Source: Candidatus Methanoperedens sp.
Lineage (GTDB): Archaea > Halobacteriota > Methanosarcinia > Methanosarcinales > Methanoperedenaceae
Direction of reading: 5' to 3'
NCBI GenBank assembly: GCA_026552955.1
Contig: JAPMTS010000047.1
Span: 31,120 to 95,119 of the forward strand
DNA length: 64,000 nt
The position numbers and the translations under genes were made by a program. Shown here in pieces: positions 33,266 to 42,555 of this stretch. The notes under the pieces were generated by a model. It was not told the origin of the DNA. It was given only the letters and a program-made list of their open reading frames with translations, and ran no database searches. Numbering within the stretch: the first letter of the stretch is position 1; the number at the start of each line of letters is the position of its first letter.

Positions 33266-35539
33266 TTACCCGAAATCTTGCAGTTTGCGCTGTTCCTCCA
33301 GTTTTTCTTCCGGTGGTGGAGTTGTTCCTATCTGCATTAAGACCTTTAGCGCAACTTTTGTACCTATTAACTTTGCAACTCTGGCCGGCTCAGAAACTCG
33401 CAGCTCCTCCATGTCTCTTATCCCTGAATCAAACAACTTGCGCGCGCGTACCCTTCCAATACCGCGTATCTGTATGAGGTCAAGAAGCTGGGGACTTGCC
33501 CCGTACTCAACACGTTTTTCAAGTTCTCTTGCTTTACCCGCACAACGTCGTTTTTGAAATTCTCCCAGTTGGGCCATTGAATGGACAAGCCATAGCGTGG
33601 TCTCGGAAAGCGCCCTGATATCTCCTTCTCCTATACCGAATTTTTTCACGATATCTTCTTCTTTTTTCTCATTTATCCAATCAAGCATAACACATGCTGT
33701 CTTGACCTGTGAGAGGAACCATTCGTAATCGACTTTGAATTGGGGCGGTATATACAAGAATTCGCTATGGTGGTCCATGATAAAGTCACTTAGCCAATTG
33801 TAATCATTTGAGCGCAGATACAGCTGGCGCATATCGGGTGTTGTTGCCAGCAGGTGAAGAAGGGTGAGTTCAGTATAATCTAATCCTTTCTCATCGATTT
33901 TCTTCATCCCTTCAATGATCAATGATGCTGAAAGCGGATCAATATACAGGCGAGAGACCATTTCACCCAGCCGTGTGATAAAAAGTCCTTCTTTTTGTAT
34001 TATCATTTCCTTTTCACCAAGGAAACCTATGATATTATCGATCATTATCTTGAGGCTCCATGGTTCCTGCTGGGTCGAATAAAAGGTGGCCCGTATGAAT
34101 TCCATCAATTCATTCATATTCCTTGCGTATCCCGTGGCGATTATGGAAAGGATGTGTGTTCGTAATGCGTTTTCCGAGCCGAGTTTCGACCAGATATTTT
34201 CAGCACCCGCAAGTACATATTGCTTCATGAGTTCATCCCGTTCATCATATGTTTTTGCGACAAGCACTGATTCACCATAAGGGTCAAGTCCCGGCCTTCC
34301 TGCCCTTCCAGCCATCTGCTTGTATTCAAGAACAGGTATAGGCACCTGGCCAAAATTCACATCATAACGCCTGTATCCCTTTATTATGACCCGCCGCGCC
34401 GGCAGGTTAAGCCCTGCCGCAAGCGTGGGGGTCGATGATATTACTTTGATAATCCCATTCCGGAATCCCCCTTCTATGAGCTTGCGCTGCTCGGAGATAA
34501 GACCAGCATGATGGAAAGCGCTGCCATTTTCGACACACATTGCAAGTTTTTTTGCCGTATCCACTTCACTTGTTTCCCTGACCTGGGCTGCAATAACATG
34601 CAATTTTTCCTTTGCATCATGATCCAGCAGGTTCGATATTGACACTCCAAGGCGCCCCGCCATACCTTCGGAGTTCTTCCGGCTGCTTTCAAAAACAAGG
34701 CACTGTCCCCCCTCTTTGATAGTATCGGAGACAAGCGATATGGCGCTGTCTTTATGAAATTCTCTTATATGACGCTGGCTCCTGTCGCCAAATGTGATTG
34801 CTTCCCCGAAAAAGACTCCTTCTTTTAATCCGATCGGGCGCCATTCGCTCACAACAAGTTCTGCGGTCAGCCATTTTGCCACTTCCCACGCATTGCCGAT
34901 AGTTGCCGAAAGCGCTATTATTTGCGGATTTTGTTTCATTAATTTTGCCAGCACTATTTCAAGTGTTGGTCCGCGATCAGGCGAATCAATGAGATGAACT
35001 TCATCTGCTATCACTACCGTTATCTCATGCATCCAATGTGACTTATTTCGAAGCAGAGAATCCACTTTTTCAGAAGTAGCGACTATTATATCAAAGTTTC
35101 CCAGCCACTCATCGCGGGAATCGAAATCACCCGTTGCGATCCCGGTCGATACTGCTCGCCCATCGCTTTTCTTAATTGCTTCAAAATCCAGGAACCGATC
35201 ATATTTTTCACTGGCCAGAGCGCGCAGGGGTACGATATAAAGGGCTTTTCCTTTTTCAGATTCGTCCAGGACGGATTGCAGCATAACAAATTCTGCAAGG
35301 AGGGTTTTGCCTGATGCTGTGGGTATGGCAGCAACGATATTCTTGCCTTCAAGAAGCCCTGCATCAATGGCAGCAGATTGCGGGGGGTAAAGGGATGTTA
35401 TGCCTGAATTTAGGTAAAATTGTTTTACAGGAGCGGGCAGGTTAAGGTCTTGAATTTTTATCCTTTTTTCAGGAGTTTTAATAATTTTATTTGCAGGAAT
35501 AAAACCAACATCGTGAACGGGTGTTTTTTCGGAAACCAT
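33266..35539 (-). CDS. hel308: Ski2-like DNA helicase Hel308
   Basis: 757 residues. Motif I AIPTASGKT (about 73-81), DEVH box ADEVHLIDS, SATIGN, motif IV-VI region with AAGLNLPARRVIIKG and QMAGRAGRPG, then a winged-helix and ratchet domain, and a C-terminal helix-hairpin-helix (LIQIRGIGRVRARKLFDSGI). Hel308 is the archaeal superfamily 2 helicase that unwinds lagging strands at stalled forks. Size and domain order are normal. Its upstream region holds a large inverted repeat (35565-35638). Confidence 0.93.
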   Translation of the reverse strand: MVSEKTPVHDVGFIPANKIIKTPEKRIKIQDLNLPAPVKQFYLNSGITSLYPPQSAAIDAGLLEGKNIVAAIPTASGKTLLAEFVMLQSVLDESEKGKALYIVPLRALASEKYDRFLDFEAIKKSDGRAVSTGIATGDFDSRDEWLGNFDIIVATSEKVDSLLRNKSHWMHEITVVIADEVHLIDSPDRGPTLEIVLAKLMKQNPQIIALSATIGNAWEVAKWLTAELVVSEWRPIGLKEGVFFGEAITFGDRSQRHIREFHKDSAISLVSDTIKEGGQCLVFESSRKNSEGMAGRLGVSISNLLDHDAKEKLHVIAAQVRETSEVDTAKKLAMCVENGSAFHHAGLISEQRKLIEGGFRNGIIKVISSTPTLAAGLNLPARRVIIKGYRRYDVNFGQVPIPVLEYKQMAGRAGRPGLDPYGESVLVAKTYDERDELMKQYVLAGAENIWSKLGSENALRTHILSIIATGYARNMNELMEFIRATFYSTQQEPWSLKIMIDNIIGFLGEKEMIIQKEGLFITRLGEMVSRLYIDPLSASLIIEGMKKIDEKGLDYTELTLLHLLATTPDMRQLYLRSNDYNWLSDFIMDHHSEFLYIPPQFKVDYEWFLSQVKTACVMLDWINEKKEEDIVKKFGIGEGDIRALSETTLWLVHSMAQLGEFQKRRCAGKARELEKRVEYGASPQLLDLIQIRGIGRVRARKLFDSGIRDMEELRVSEPARVAKLIGTKVALKVLMQIGTTPPPEEKLEEQRKLQDFG

Positions 35540-35564
35540 ATTTTATCCTATTATCAGAGGATAA

Positions 35565-35638
35565 AACAACGAACTTATACGAACTGAAACGAACTCCAGC
35601 AACGTGAGTTCGTATGGTGTTCGTACGTGTTCGTTGTT
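35565..35638. repeat. Large imperfect inverted repeat with repeated ACGAAC units
   Basis: Arms of about 32 bases: the left arm begins AACAACGAAC (35565), the right arm ends GTTCGTTGTT (35638). Matching blocks of 10, 7 and 8 bases are separated by small mismatches; the centre is CAGCAACGT. Each arm has three (T/A)ACGAAC units. It lies 26 bases upstream of the hel308 ATG and just after the HepT gene, so it could be a terminator, operator array or small mobile remnant. Confidence 0.55.
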
Positions 35639-35650
35639 AATTTTTTCATA

Positions 35651-35706
35651 CCAGGACGCACAGAGCACTGAGGATTGTTTCTTTTCTCTGTTCTCTCTGT
35701 GGTTTT
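35651..35706. repeat. CACAGAG-type short repeat region
   Basis: The minus strand reads ACCACAGAGAGAACAGAG, then CTCAGTGCTCTGTGCGTCC. This resembles the CCACAGAGAACACAGAG...CTCTGTGCGTCC sequences scattered in many bacterial and archaeal genomes near toxin-antitoxin and accessory genes. It directly follows the HepT stop. Confidence 0.4.
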
Positions 35707-36054
35707 TCATTCCCCATCCTCTAAATCATTTAAGATTTTACGAATTTCAGGTTTTAACTGCGGAATGACATCTTTGATCGTAGCCCACACAATTTCATAC
35801 TTTACGCCAAAATAAAAGTGGACAAGCTTATCCCTAAACATTGCCATTTCTTTCCATGGGACATCAGGATACATTTGCCTTATATTTTCTGGAATATTCT
35901 TAGTAGCTTCGCCAATTATTTCAAACTTCTTAATTACAGCACTTGATTTTTCATCATTCTTCTTAAAGTCCTCAAAATCCACGCCTGTTACAAACCTTTC
36001 TATTGAAGACATCGCCTCTAAAATATCTTTCAAATACAGTTTATGGTCCCTCAT
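35707..36054 (-). CDS. hepT: HEPN toxin HepT (DUF86)
   Basis: 115 residues, all-helical HEPN domain. The ribonuclease motif R-x4-H-x-Y is intact as R74 DKLV H79 F Y81. KKFEIIGEATKNIPENIR is the typical DUF86 helix. HepT is the toxin of the HepT/MntA system, held inactive when MntA adds AMP to the tyrosine of the motif. The gene overlaps mntA by 4 bases (ATGA). Complete by length. Confidence 0.88.
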   Translation of the reverse strand: MRDHKLYLKDILEAMSSIERFVTGVDFEDFKKNDEKSSAVIKKFEIIGEATKNIPENIRQMYPDVPWKEMAMFRDKLVHFYFGVKYEIVWATIKDVIPQLKPEIRKILNDLEDGE

Positions 36055-36347
36055 AAATAAACAGCCTCTTTCAAAACTTGCTCTTTGATTTCTTTTCTAA
36101 TTGTGTCAAAGGGTACGACATCAACTTTGATGCCTATTCTTTCCTCCAGAAAAAGTGAGAGCCCGACAAAATGTATAAGATTCGCCCCTTTTTCAAACTC
36201 CACAAGAACATCAACATCGCTTCCCCCATGTTCTTCTCCCCGGGCATAAGAACCGAAGATCCCCCTGACTTTTGCTTTATACCTATGCCGAACTTCATTA
36301 TTAGCCTGTTTCAGGATATTTAAGATATCTTCCTTTTTCATATTCAT
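36051..36347 (-). CDS. mntA: Minimal nucleotidyltransferase antitoxin MntA
   Basis: 98 residues. It has the MNT motif G-S-x10-D-x-D: G32-S33 in FGSYARGEE and D44/D46 in SDVDVLVEF; the third acidic residue is probably in the KVDVVPFD strand. These proteins AMPylate and neutralise the HEPN toxin encoded next. The order mntA-hepT with a 4-base overlap is the standard arrangement. Probably a horizontally mobile module, as suggested by the repeats on its downstream side. Confidence 0.88.
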   Translation of the reverse strand: MNMKKEDILNILKQANNEVRHRYKAKVRGIFGSYARGEEHGGSDVDVLVEFEKGANLIHFVGLSLFLEERIGIKVDVVPFDTIRKEIKEQVLKEAVYL

Positions 36348-36518
36348 CCACTTTTGTATTCAATTCTGGCAAAGCCATCAACTTATTAACAACTAGTATT
36401 TGTTTGAAACATATTTTACGAATAACAATACATAGCCTTTGTATTGTATTTAAAAATTCGCTTTTGCGCAGGTCTCAAAAATGATTAAATATCCTCCTGT
36501 TCATTCTAATGCCATATT

Positions 36519-37982
36519 ATGGCGCTTACAAAAGACACAAATCTCACAAACAATGAAAAGCGGGTTTTGCTGGCACTTTCAAAAAAGGACGGATTTTCAC
36601 CGGAAGACCTTGCTGCAGCCTCGGAATTAAATATAGAAGCTACCATGCAATCCGCTTTCATGCTGGCTGAAAAAAACCTGTGTGAAGTAAAAGAAACTAT
36701 CACGACTATATACAACCTTACAAAAGAAGGGGAACAATATGCCCAAATATCACTTCCTGAACGGCAGGTCATGGATTCGATAAAAGCGCCTCTCTTGCTT
36801 TCAGACCTGAAAAAGAAATTCCCGCCGCATATGGTGGGGATCGCCCTTGGCTGGCTTCGAAAGAAAAACTGGGTGAAAATAGAAGGCGACAGGATCATTC
36901 CCCTGCAGAAAGCAGAAATCGGGGAAGATGAGACCATACTTTCAAAACTCAAGAAAGGCCCGCTTTCAGATATCGGGGAGGCTGTCAGGGACCTGATCAA
37001 ACGGAACCTGGTCGAAAAAACAGTGAAAAAGAGCCGGATCATAATAATAACAGCAGAGGGAAAAGCACGTGCAGAAGGTGGTTTGACCATTGAAGAAGAA
37101 ATAGCGCAGCTAACACCCACTATAATCACAAGTGGTTCATGGAAAAACGCGCGGATTCGCCCCTATGATATCCATACCCGGATTCAACCGATATATGGGG
37201 CAAAACTTCATCCCTACCGGCGCTTAATAAATGAGATGCGGCAAATTTTCCTTGAGATGGGTTTTACCGAGATAAAAGGGGACATCGTTCAGAGCTCATT
37301 CTGGAATTTTGATGCCCTTTTCCAGCCGCAGGAGCATCCGGCCAGGGAAATGCAGGATACATTTCATCTTGCCACCGAATGCGATCTGCCTACAGAATAC
37401 ATTAAACCGGTGAAGGAAATGCATGAAAACGGCGGCGGCATTTCCCGCGGATGGGGGGGCAAATGGAGTGAAGATGTTGCCCGCAAACAAGTGCTTCGGA
37501 CTCATACGACTGCAGTAACCATAAAATACCTCGCAGATCATCCTGACACGCCTGTCAAGGCTTTCTGCATCGACAGGGCATACAGGCGCGAAGCCATTGA
37601 TCCCACCCATACCCCTGAGTTCGAACAGCTGGAAGGTGTGGTGATGGATAAAGACGTGAGCTTCAAGAACCTTCTTGGCTGTCTCACAGAGTTCTATCAC
37701 AGGATGGGTTTTGACGAAGTACGTTTCAGGCCGGGATATTTCCCCTACACTGAACCAAGTGTTGAGCCTGAGGTATATATCGAAAGTAGGGGAAAGTGGG
37801 TCGAACTTGGCGGAGCCGGGGTATTCAGGAAAGAAGTCACCCTTCCGCTTGGCATAAAACAGCCTGTGCTTGCGTGGGGGCTGGGAGTAAGCCGCGTTGC
37901 AATGCTGCGCCTTGGACTTAAGGATCTGAGGGAATTATACCAGAGCGATATCGACTGGCTGAGGAAGAGTCCGGTGATTTGA
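36519..37982 (+). CDS. pheS: Phenylalanyl-tRNA synthetase alpha subunit
   Basis: 487 residues, archaeal/eukaryotic type with N-terminal winged-helix domains (about 1-180) followed by the class II core. Motif 2 ([25 protein letters not shown]) is recognisable near 345-370, and motif 3 ([16 protein letters not shown]) near 450-466; [10 protein letters not shown] is typical of PheS. It charges tRNA-Phe together with PheT, which is not in the window. A TTTAAAAA promoter element is at about 36449-36456. Confidence 0.95.
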   Translation: MALTKDTNLTNNEKRVLLALSKKDGFSPEDLAAASELNIEATMQSAFMLAEKNLCEVKETITTIYNLTKEGEQYAQISLPERQVMDSIKAPLLLSDLKKKFPPHMVGIALGWLRKKNWVKIEGDRIIPLQKAEIGEDETILSKLKKGPLSDIGEAVRDLIKRNLVEKTVKKSRIIIITAEGKARAEGGLTIEEEIAQLTPTIITSGSWKNARIRPYDIHTRIQPIYGAKLHPYRRLINEMRQIFLEMGFTEIKGDIVQSSFWNFDALFQPQEHPAREMQDTFHLATECDLPTEYIKPVKEMHENGGGISRGWGGKWSEDVARKQVLRTHTTAVTIKYLADHPDTPVKAFCIDRAYRREAIDPTHTPEFEQLEGVVMDKDVSFKNLLGCLTEFYHRMGFDEVRFRPGYFPYTEPSVEPEVYIESRGKWVELGGAGVFRKEVTLPLGIKQPVLAWGLGVSRVAMLRLGLKDLRELYQSDIDWLRKSPVI

Positions 37983-38273
37983 GTTGATATGATGCAGCAA
38001 AATGGCTTTTGAGTCTCCAGGACGTTGAGGGAAAGATTGTTCCTCCACCTTATACTGCCTACTTCATAATGATTCGCGATAAGTTAACTATCATCCTATA
38101 AGGATTCTGTCGATAATTTTCGATATAAAGAGAACTTAAAATTTAAAACGAGATCATCTTACAGTAGATAATTACGAGATGTCAAAGAGGGGGGTATAAT
38201 TAAAATATAAATTCTTATACCTTTACATTATTATATCTTGTAATCATAAGCATTATATACTGTATTTGATATT

Positions 38274-38525
38274 ATGACTATTATGTCATATGGAAAAATC
38301 ACCTTTGCAGGTAGAATAATAGCAATTAGGGGGTGGATGGTATTAATAGCTACACCTTTAATGTTTTCTGCACTTTTCCTTTTTATTGATAGAAATATAA
38401 GTGGATTATTACTTTTTATTGGTATGGGTATTTTATGTGCATTCGTTTATGCATTTCTCAATGGGAGGGATTCAGATAACGGTGAATGGGGTCAAAATAG
38501 TAGGCGGCGTTGCAATTATAAATAA
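38274..38525 (+). CDS. Small putative membrane protein
   Basis: 83 residues. Two hydrophobic helices (about 18-37 and 43-62) follow a short basic segment; the tail is polar with RDSDNGEWGQNSRRR. A TATATAC element at about 38252-38258 precedes it closely, and a small inverted repeat GGTATAA/TTATACC (38193-38221) lies upstream. No family recognised. Isolated between pheS and purA in AT-rich DNA, so the call is cautious. Confidence 0.4.
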   Translation: MTIMSYGKITFAGRIIAIRGWMVLIATPLMFSALFLFIDRNISGLLLFIGMGILCAFVYAFLNGRDSDNGEWGQNSRRRCNYK

Positions 38526-38549
38526 ATTGTACATATAAGCTTTTGAATT

Positions 38550-38615
38550 CTTAGGGTAAAGTTTGGGTAAAATCATTTTAACCTAAATAACCATTAATAA
38601 TATTCGATTACATTG
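38550..38615. repeat. Dispersed 66-base repeat, copy A
   Basis: It begins CTTAGGGTAAAGTTTGGG and ends CATTG. It aligns with 54177-54241 with about ten differences and one indel, far from any shared gene. The core GGGTAAnGTTTGGGnAAAA also recurs at about 54827-54847. Confidence 0.6.
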
Positions 38616-38636
38616 TCAAAAATAGTGTAGTCATCA

Positions 38637-38695
38637 GGCGCCTAATAAAAACGATGGTTCGAAGGAGACTGAGGGTACTAAAGGCATTAGGCGCC
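38637..38695. repeat. Perfect 10-bp inverted repeat, candidate structured RNA or site
   Basis: GGCGCCTAAT (38637-38646) and ATTAGGCGCC (38686-38695) enclose 39 bases that are purine-rich (GGTTCGAAGGAGACTGAGGG). The high-GC stem stands out from the surrounding AT-rich DNA. It could be a terminator, a small RNA or a binding/integration site; no known RNA family was recognised. Confidence 0.45.
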
Positions 38696-38987
38696 CAATC
38701 CTACAGCAATATTAATGATGATTTGATAGTATTTAATATTAACTGATATATTATTTAATATAAATAATTATTATCATCATTATCATATATCAGATCCAAC
38801 ATGTTTACCATTAATTATCATATCATTTGTCCATTCTTCAAATGGCTTAAATTTTTTCATTGGATTCAAATACATCGCATAACTCGGTTGAATTTTTTAA
38901 ACCGTTACACTTTTGCCATTGAAGGAATTTATTACGCACAATAGGTAAAAAAGGTTTAAAATACATATAATTAACTTAGAAGGTAAT

Positions 38988-40253
38988 ATGTTCACAATAA
39001 TCACAGGCGCACAGTTCGGGGATGAAGGTAAAGGAAAGATAGTGGATATGATGGCTTCAAACTATGATATTGTCGCACGGTTCCAGGGTGGCGATAATGC
39101 GGGGCATACCGTTGTGGCTGAAGGCAAAACGTACAAACTGCATCTGATTCCATCAGGTGTGCTTTTTGGTGCGCGCCTCCTGATAGGGCCTGGGACTGTG
39201 ATGAATCCCGGGGTTTTGATGGAAGAGCTTGCCATGCTTTCCAGAAATGGCGTGGAAGTGCCGCCATCAAAGCTTGGCATCGATGCTAAGACAAGTATTA
39301 TAATGCCGTATCATGTTGCGCTTGATGGCCTTCGTGAATCAAAGCGCGCCGTGAAAATCGGGACGACGAACAGGGGGATCGGTTTTGCCTATGTGGATAA
39401 AGTCGGGCGGGAAGAGATACAGATGGCGGATATTGCTGATAAGGACCGTTTCATGAGGAAAATCGAAGAAATAATCCCCCAGAAAGAAGCAGCGATAAAA
39501 GAAATGGGTGGAGATCCCGGGATCGCGCGTTCAGGACTTGAAGATTATCTTGAGATCGGTAAGAAATTAAAACCTTATATCACCGATGTTTCAAAAGAGA
39601 TAAATCAAGCTTTAAGGGAAGGTAAAAAAGTCCTCGCTGAAGGTGCACAGGGGACGCATCTGGATATAATCCACGGGACTCAAAAATTCGTTACCTCTTC
39701 ATCTACTATCGCAGGTTCGGCGTGCGCGGCGCTGGGAGTCGGCCCGACAAAAGTGAATAACGTGATCGGAATAATAAAGGCCTATATAACACGCGTTGGA
39801 GAAGGGCCTCTTCCCACCGAACAGAAGAACCAGGTAAGTGAGCATCTCCGGGATAAAGGCGGCGAATTTGGAACTACCACAGGAAGACCAAGAAGATGCG
39901 GCTGGTTTGACATGCCACTGGCGCGAAAATCCATCAACCTCAATGGATATACATCCATGGCTCTTACCAAACTCGATGTACTTTCAGGCCTTGATCCATT
40001 GAAGTTGTGCATCGAATATGATCTGGAAGGAAATACAATGAAATATATGCCCGAACTTTCCGATGATGTTGCAGGATGCAAACCTGTATATATGGAAATC
40101 CCGGGATGGCATGAAGATATTTCAGATACCGTGAGTTTCGTTGATCTTCCTGAAAATGCCAGGCTCTATGTTGAATTGATCGAAGAATTGATGGGTGTGG
40201 AAATTAAATACATTTCTGTGGGGCCGGGCAGAAAGCAAACTTTTATGAAATAA
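38988..40253 (+). CDS. purA: Adenylosuccinate synthetase
   Basis: 421 residues. The N-terminal P-loop-like GAQFGDEGKGKIVD contains the catalytic Asp; GGDNAGHTVV, GTTNRGIGFAY, GAQGTHLDIIHGT, and TTGRPRRCGWFD near 300-311 are all present. It joins IMP and aspartate using GTP in AMP synthesis. Full family length. Followed by cdc48 after 25 bases. Confidence 0.96.
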   Translation: MFTIITGAQFGDEGKGKIVDMMASNYDIVARFQGGDNAGHTVVAEGKTYKLHLIPSGVLFGARLLIGPGTVMNPGVLMEELAMLSRNGVEVPPSKLGIDAKTSIIMPYHVALDGLRESKRAVKIGTTNRGIGFAYVDKVGREEIQMADIADKDRFMRKIEEIIPQKEAAIKEMGGDPGIARSGLEDYLEIGKKLKPYITDVSKEINQALREGKKVLAEGAQGTHLDIIHGTQKFVTSSSTIAGSACAALGVGPTKVNNVIGIIKAYITRVGEGPLPTEQKNQVSEHLRDKGGEFGTTTGRPRRCGWFDMPLARKSINLNGYTSMALTKLDVLSGLDPLKLCIEYDLEGNTMKYMPELSDDVAGCKPVYMEIPGWHEDISDTVSFVDLPENARLYVELIEELMGVEIKYISVGPGRKQTFMK

Positions 40254-40278
40254 CAACCAGATATTAATATAGGGTAAT

Positions 40279-42546
40279 ATGGAAAAATCAGTCAGGTTAA
40301 AAGTAGCTGAGGCAGACCAGAGAGATGTGGGAAAGGGAATCGTCCGGATTGATGAAAAATTCCGGAACATGATAGGTGTCAATATTTTTGATGTTGTTGA
40401 GATAAGAGTGGAGCAGCATTCAACATCTGCGGTGGTGGGAAGAGCATACCCGCAGGATGAGGGGCTCGATGTCATAAGAATGGACGGGCTTATACGGACA
40501 AATGCAAGGACAAGCCTGGGAGAATATGTGGATGTTCTTAAAGCAGAGTGGAAAGAAGCAAAAAAAGTAACGCTTGCACCCGTTATAAAGAATATCCACA
40601 TTTATGCGCCAAGTGAAAGCCTGAGTGCGATTTTTCATAACAGGACGGTCTCAAAAGGAGATATCATATCCACGACCAGCGTGAGGCGGCCCAGGGAATC
40701 ATTCGGCTCGGATGTCATGTTCGAGCAGGTATTCCCGGAATTCTTTGGGGGTTCTTTCGGGCTTGGCGAGATAAAATTGCATGTTTTTTCAACATCACCG
40801 GGTGGGATAGTCAAGATAACCGATGTCACAGAGATAGAACTCCTTCCGGAGGCTGTTGAGCTTCCAGCTGAACTGCCGGAGGTAATGTATGAAGACCTGG
40901 GCGGAATAAAACCTGCCCTGAGTAAGATCCGTGAAATCATTGAATTGCCTCTTAAGCATCCGGAATTATTCAACCGGCTGGGTATCGATGCGCCAAAAGG
41001 AGTGCTTCTCCACGGGCCGCCGGGAACAGGAAAAACCATGCTTGCAAAGGCTGTGGCGAACGAAAGCGAAGCATATTTTATCACGATAAATGGCCCTGAA
41101 ATAATGTCAAAATATTACGGGGAAAGTGAACATAAACTTCGTGAGGCATTCGATGTGGCCGAGAAAAATGCTCCTGCGATCGTCTTTATAGATGAAATAG
41201 ATAGCATTGCCCCAAAACGCGCTGAAGTGACAGGCGAAGTAGAGCGCCGTGTCGTGGCTCAGCTTCTTTCGCTTATGGATGGCCTGAAATCAAGAAAGAA
41301 CGTGATCGTTATTGGCGCCACGAACCGTCCCGAAGCTCTTGACATGGCGCTTCGAAGACCCGGCAGGTTTGACCGTGAGATCGAGCTTCGAGCGCCAGAC
41401 AGGGAAGGCAGGCGTGAGATATTCCAGATCCACACCCGCGGTATGCCCCTTACCGAAGATGTTTCCCTGGACAACCTTGCTGACCGCACACATGGGTTCG
41501 TTGGCGCGGATATCGCGGCATTATGCCGTGAGGCTGCAATGACCTCTCTTCGAAGAGTTCTTCCTGAAATTGACCTTGAACTGAAAGTCATTCCCAAAGA
41601 TACACTTGATAAACTTATTATTAAAGGTTCGGATTTTGAAGATGTAATGAAGGAAGTCCAGCCCTCAGCACTTCGTGAGATCGTATTTGAAGTGCCAAAT
41701 ATTTCATGGGATGATATCGGAGGGCTTGAGAATGTCAAAGAGCTACTTTCCGAGGCTGTAGAATGGCCGCTTCGTTATGGTGAATCTTTCAAACGGATTG
41801 GAGTCCAGGCCCCAAAAGGCGTTCTCCTCTATGGCCCACCGGGCACTGGAAAGACTCTTCTGGCCAAAGCAATCGCCAATGAGAGTGAGGCAAATTTCAT
41901 AACTGTCAAAGGCAGTGACATATTATCAAAATGGTATGGTGAATCCGAAAAACATATAGCTGAGATTTTCAAGAAGGTTCGCCAGGTGGCGCCTGCAATA
42001 ATATTTCTTGATGAGCTTGATGCGATTGCGCCAGTAAGAGGATCTGCCGAAGGTGAACCGCATGCTACGGAGCGAATAGTAAACCAATTGCTTTCTGAAC
42101 TTGACGGGCTTGAAGAACTGGTTGGTGTCGTGGTCATAGGTGCCACTAACAGGCCAGATATAATCGACCCGGCACTATTGCGGCCGGGAAGGTTTGATGA
42201 GATGATACTTGTACCTGTTCCTGATCCCAAGACAAGGTCTGAGATATTTAAAGTCCATACGAAGAAGATGGCGCTTGCACAGGATGTGAATCTTGGGGAA
42301 CTTGTGAGGATAACCGAAGATTTCACAGGCGCGGATATTGCCGCAGTATGCAAGAAAGCCGGACGCTTTGCGATGCGTGAGAACATAAACGCGAAAGAGG
42401 TAAGCCAGAAACATTTCCTTTCTGCTACCGGAGAGACCGGGCCCTCGGTAACTCCTGATATAATGAGCTATTATGAACGAATAAAGGATGAGTTGAGAAA
42501 GAAACGCTCAAAGCAGATAGAAACGAGTCCAGGGATTTATGGATAA
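40279..42546 (+). CDS. cdc48: CDC48/VAT AAA+ ATPase
   Basis: 755 residues. The N-terminal substrate-binding double-psi barrel (about 1-180) is followed by two AAA modules. D1 has Walker A GPPGTGKT at about 246-253, Walker B IVFIDEIDSIAPKR and the arginine-finger region RRPGRFDREIE. D2 has GPPGTGKT at about 519-526 and IIFLDELDAIAPVRG. It unfolds proteins for the proteasome and remodels complexes. The C-terminal tail is short and charged. Nine bases to the next gene suggests joint transcription with the radical SAM enzyme. Confidence 0.96.
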   Translation: MEKSVRLKVAEADQRDVGKGIVRIDEKFRNMIGVNIFDVVEIRVEQHSTSAVVGRAYPQDEGLDVIRMDGLIRTNARTSLGEYVDVLKAEWKEAKKVTLAPVIKNIHIYAPSESLSAIFHNRTVSKGDIISTTSVRRPRESFGSDVMFEQVFPEFFGGSFGLGEIKLHVFSTSPGGIVKITDVTEIELLPEAVELPAELPEVMYEDLGGIKPALSKIREIIELPLKHPELFNRLGIDAPKGVLLHGPPGTGKTMLAKAVANESEAYFITINGPEIMSKYYGESEHKLREAFDVAEKNAPAIVFIDEIDSIAPKRAEVTGEVERRVVAQLLSLMDGLKSRKNVIVIGATNRPEALDMALRRPGRFDREIELRAPDREGRREIFQIHTRGMPLTEDVSLDNLADRTHGFVGADIAALCREAAMTSLRRVLPEIDLELKVIPKDTLDKLIIKGSDFEDVMKEVQPSALREIVFEVPNISWDDIGGLENVKELLSEAVEWPLRYGESFKRIGVQAPKGVLLYGPPGTGKTLLAKAIANESEANFITVKGSDILSKWYGESEKHIAEIFKKVRQVAPAIIFLDELDAIAPVRGSAEGEPHATERIVNQLLSELDGLEELVGVVVIGATNRPDIIDPALLRPGRFDEMILVPVPDPKTRSEIFKVHTKKMALAQDVNLGELVRITEDFTGADIAAVCKKAGRFAMRENINAKEVSQKHFLSATGETGPSVTPDIMSYYERIKDELRKKRSKQIETSPGIYG

Positions 42547-42555
42547 TGGGGATTT

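Larger units (their letters stand above)
38526..38987. other. 462-base intergenic region upstream of purA
   Basis: It contains copy A of a dispersed repeat (38550-38615) and a 10-bp inverted repeat (38637-38695), both listed separately. The rest is AT-rich with several TATA-like runs (for example AATATAAATAATTA near 38757). No credible coding frame was found. Confidence 0.5.

Noticed and set aside
38193-38221. GGTATAA/TTATACC inverted repeat
   Set aside because: Only 7-bp AT-rich arms made of TATA-like sequence; easily explained by chance or by a promoter.
41259-42386. Long minus-strand frames inside cdc48
   Set aside because: Shadows of a strongly conserved AAA+ gene on the other strand; Ser/Arg-rich with no motifs.
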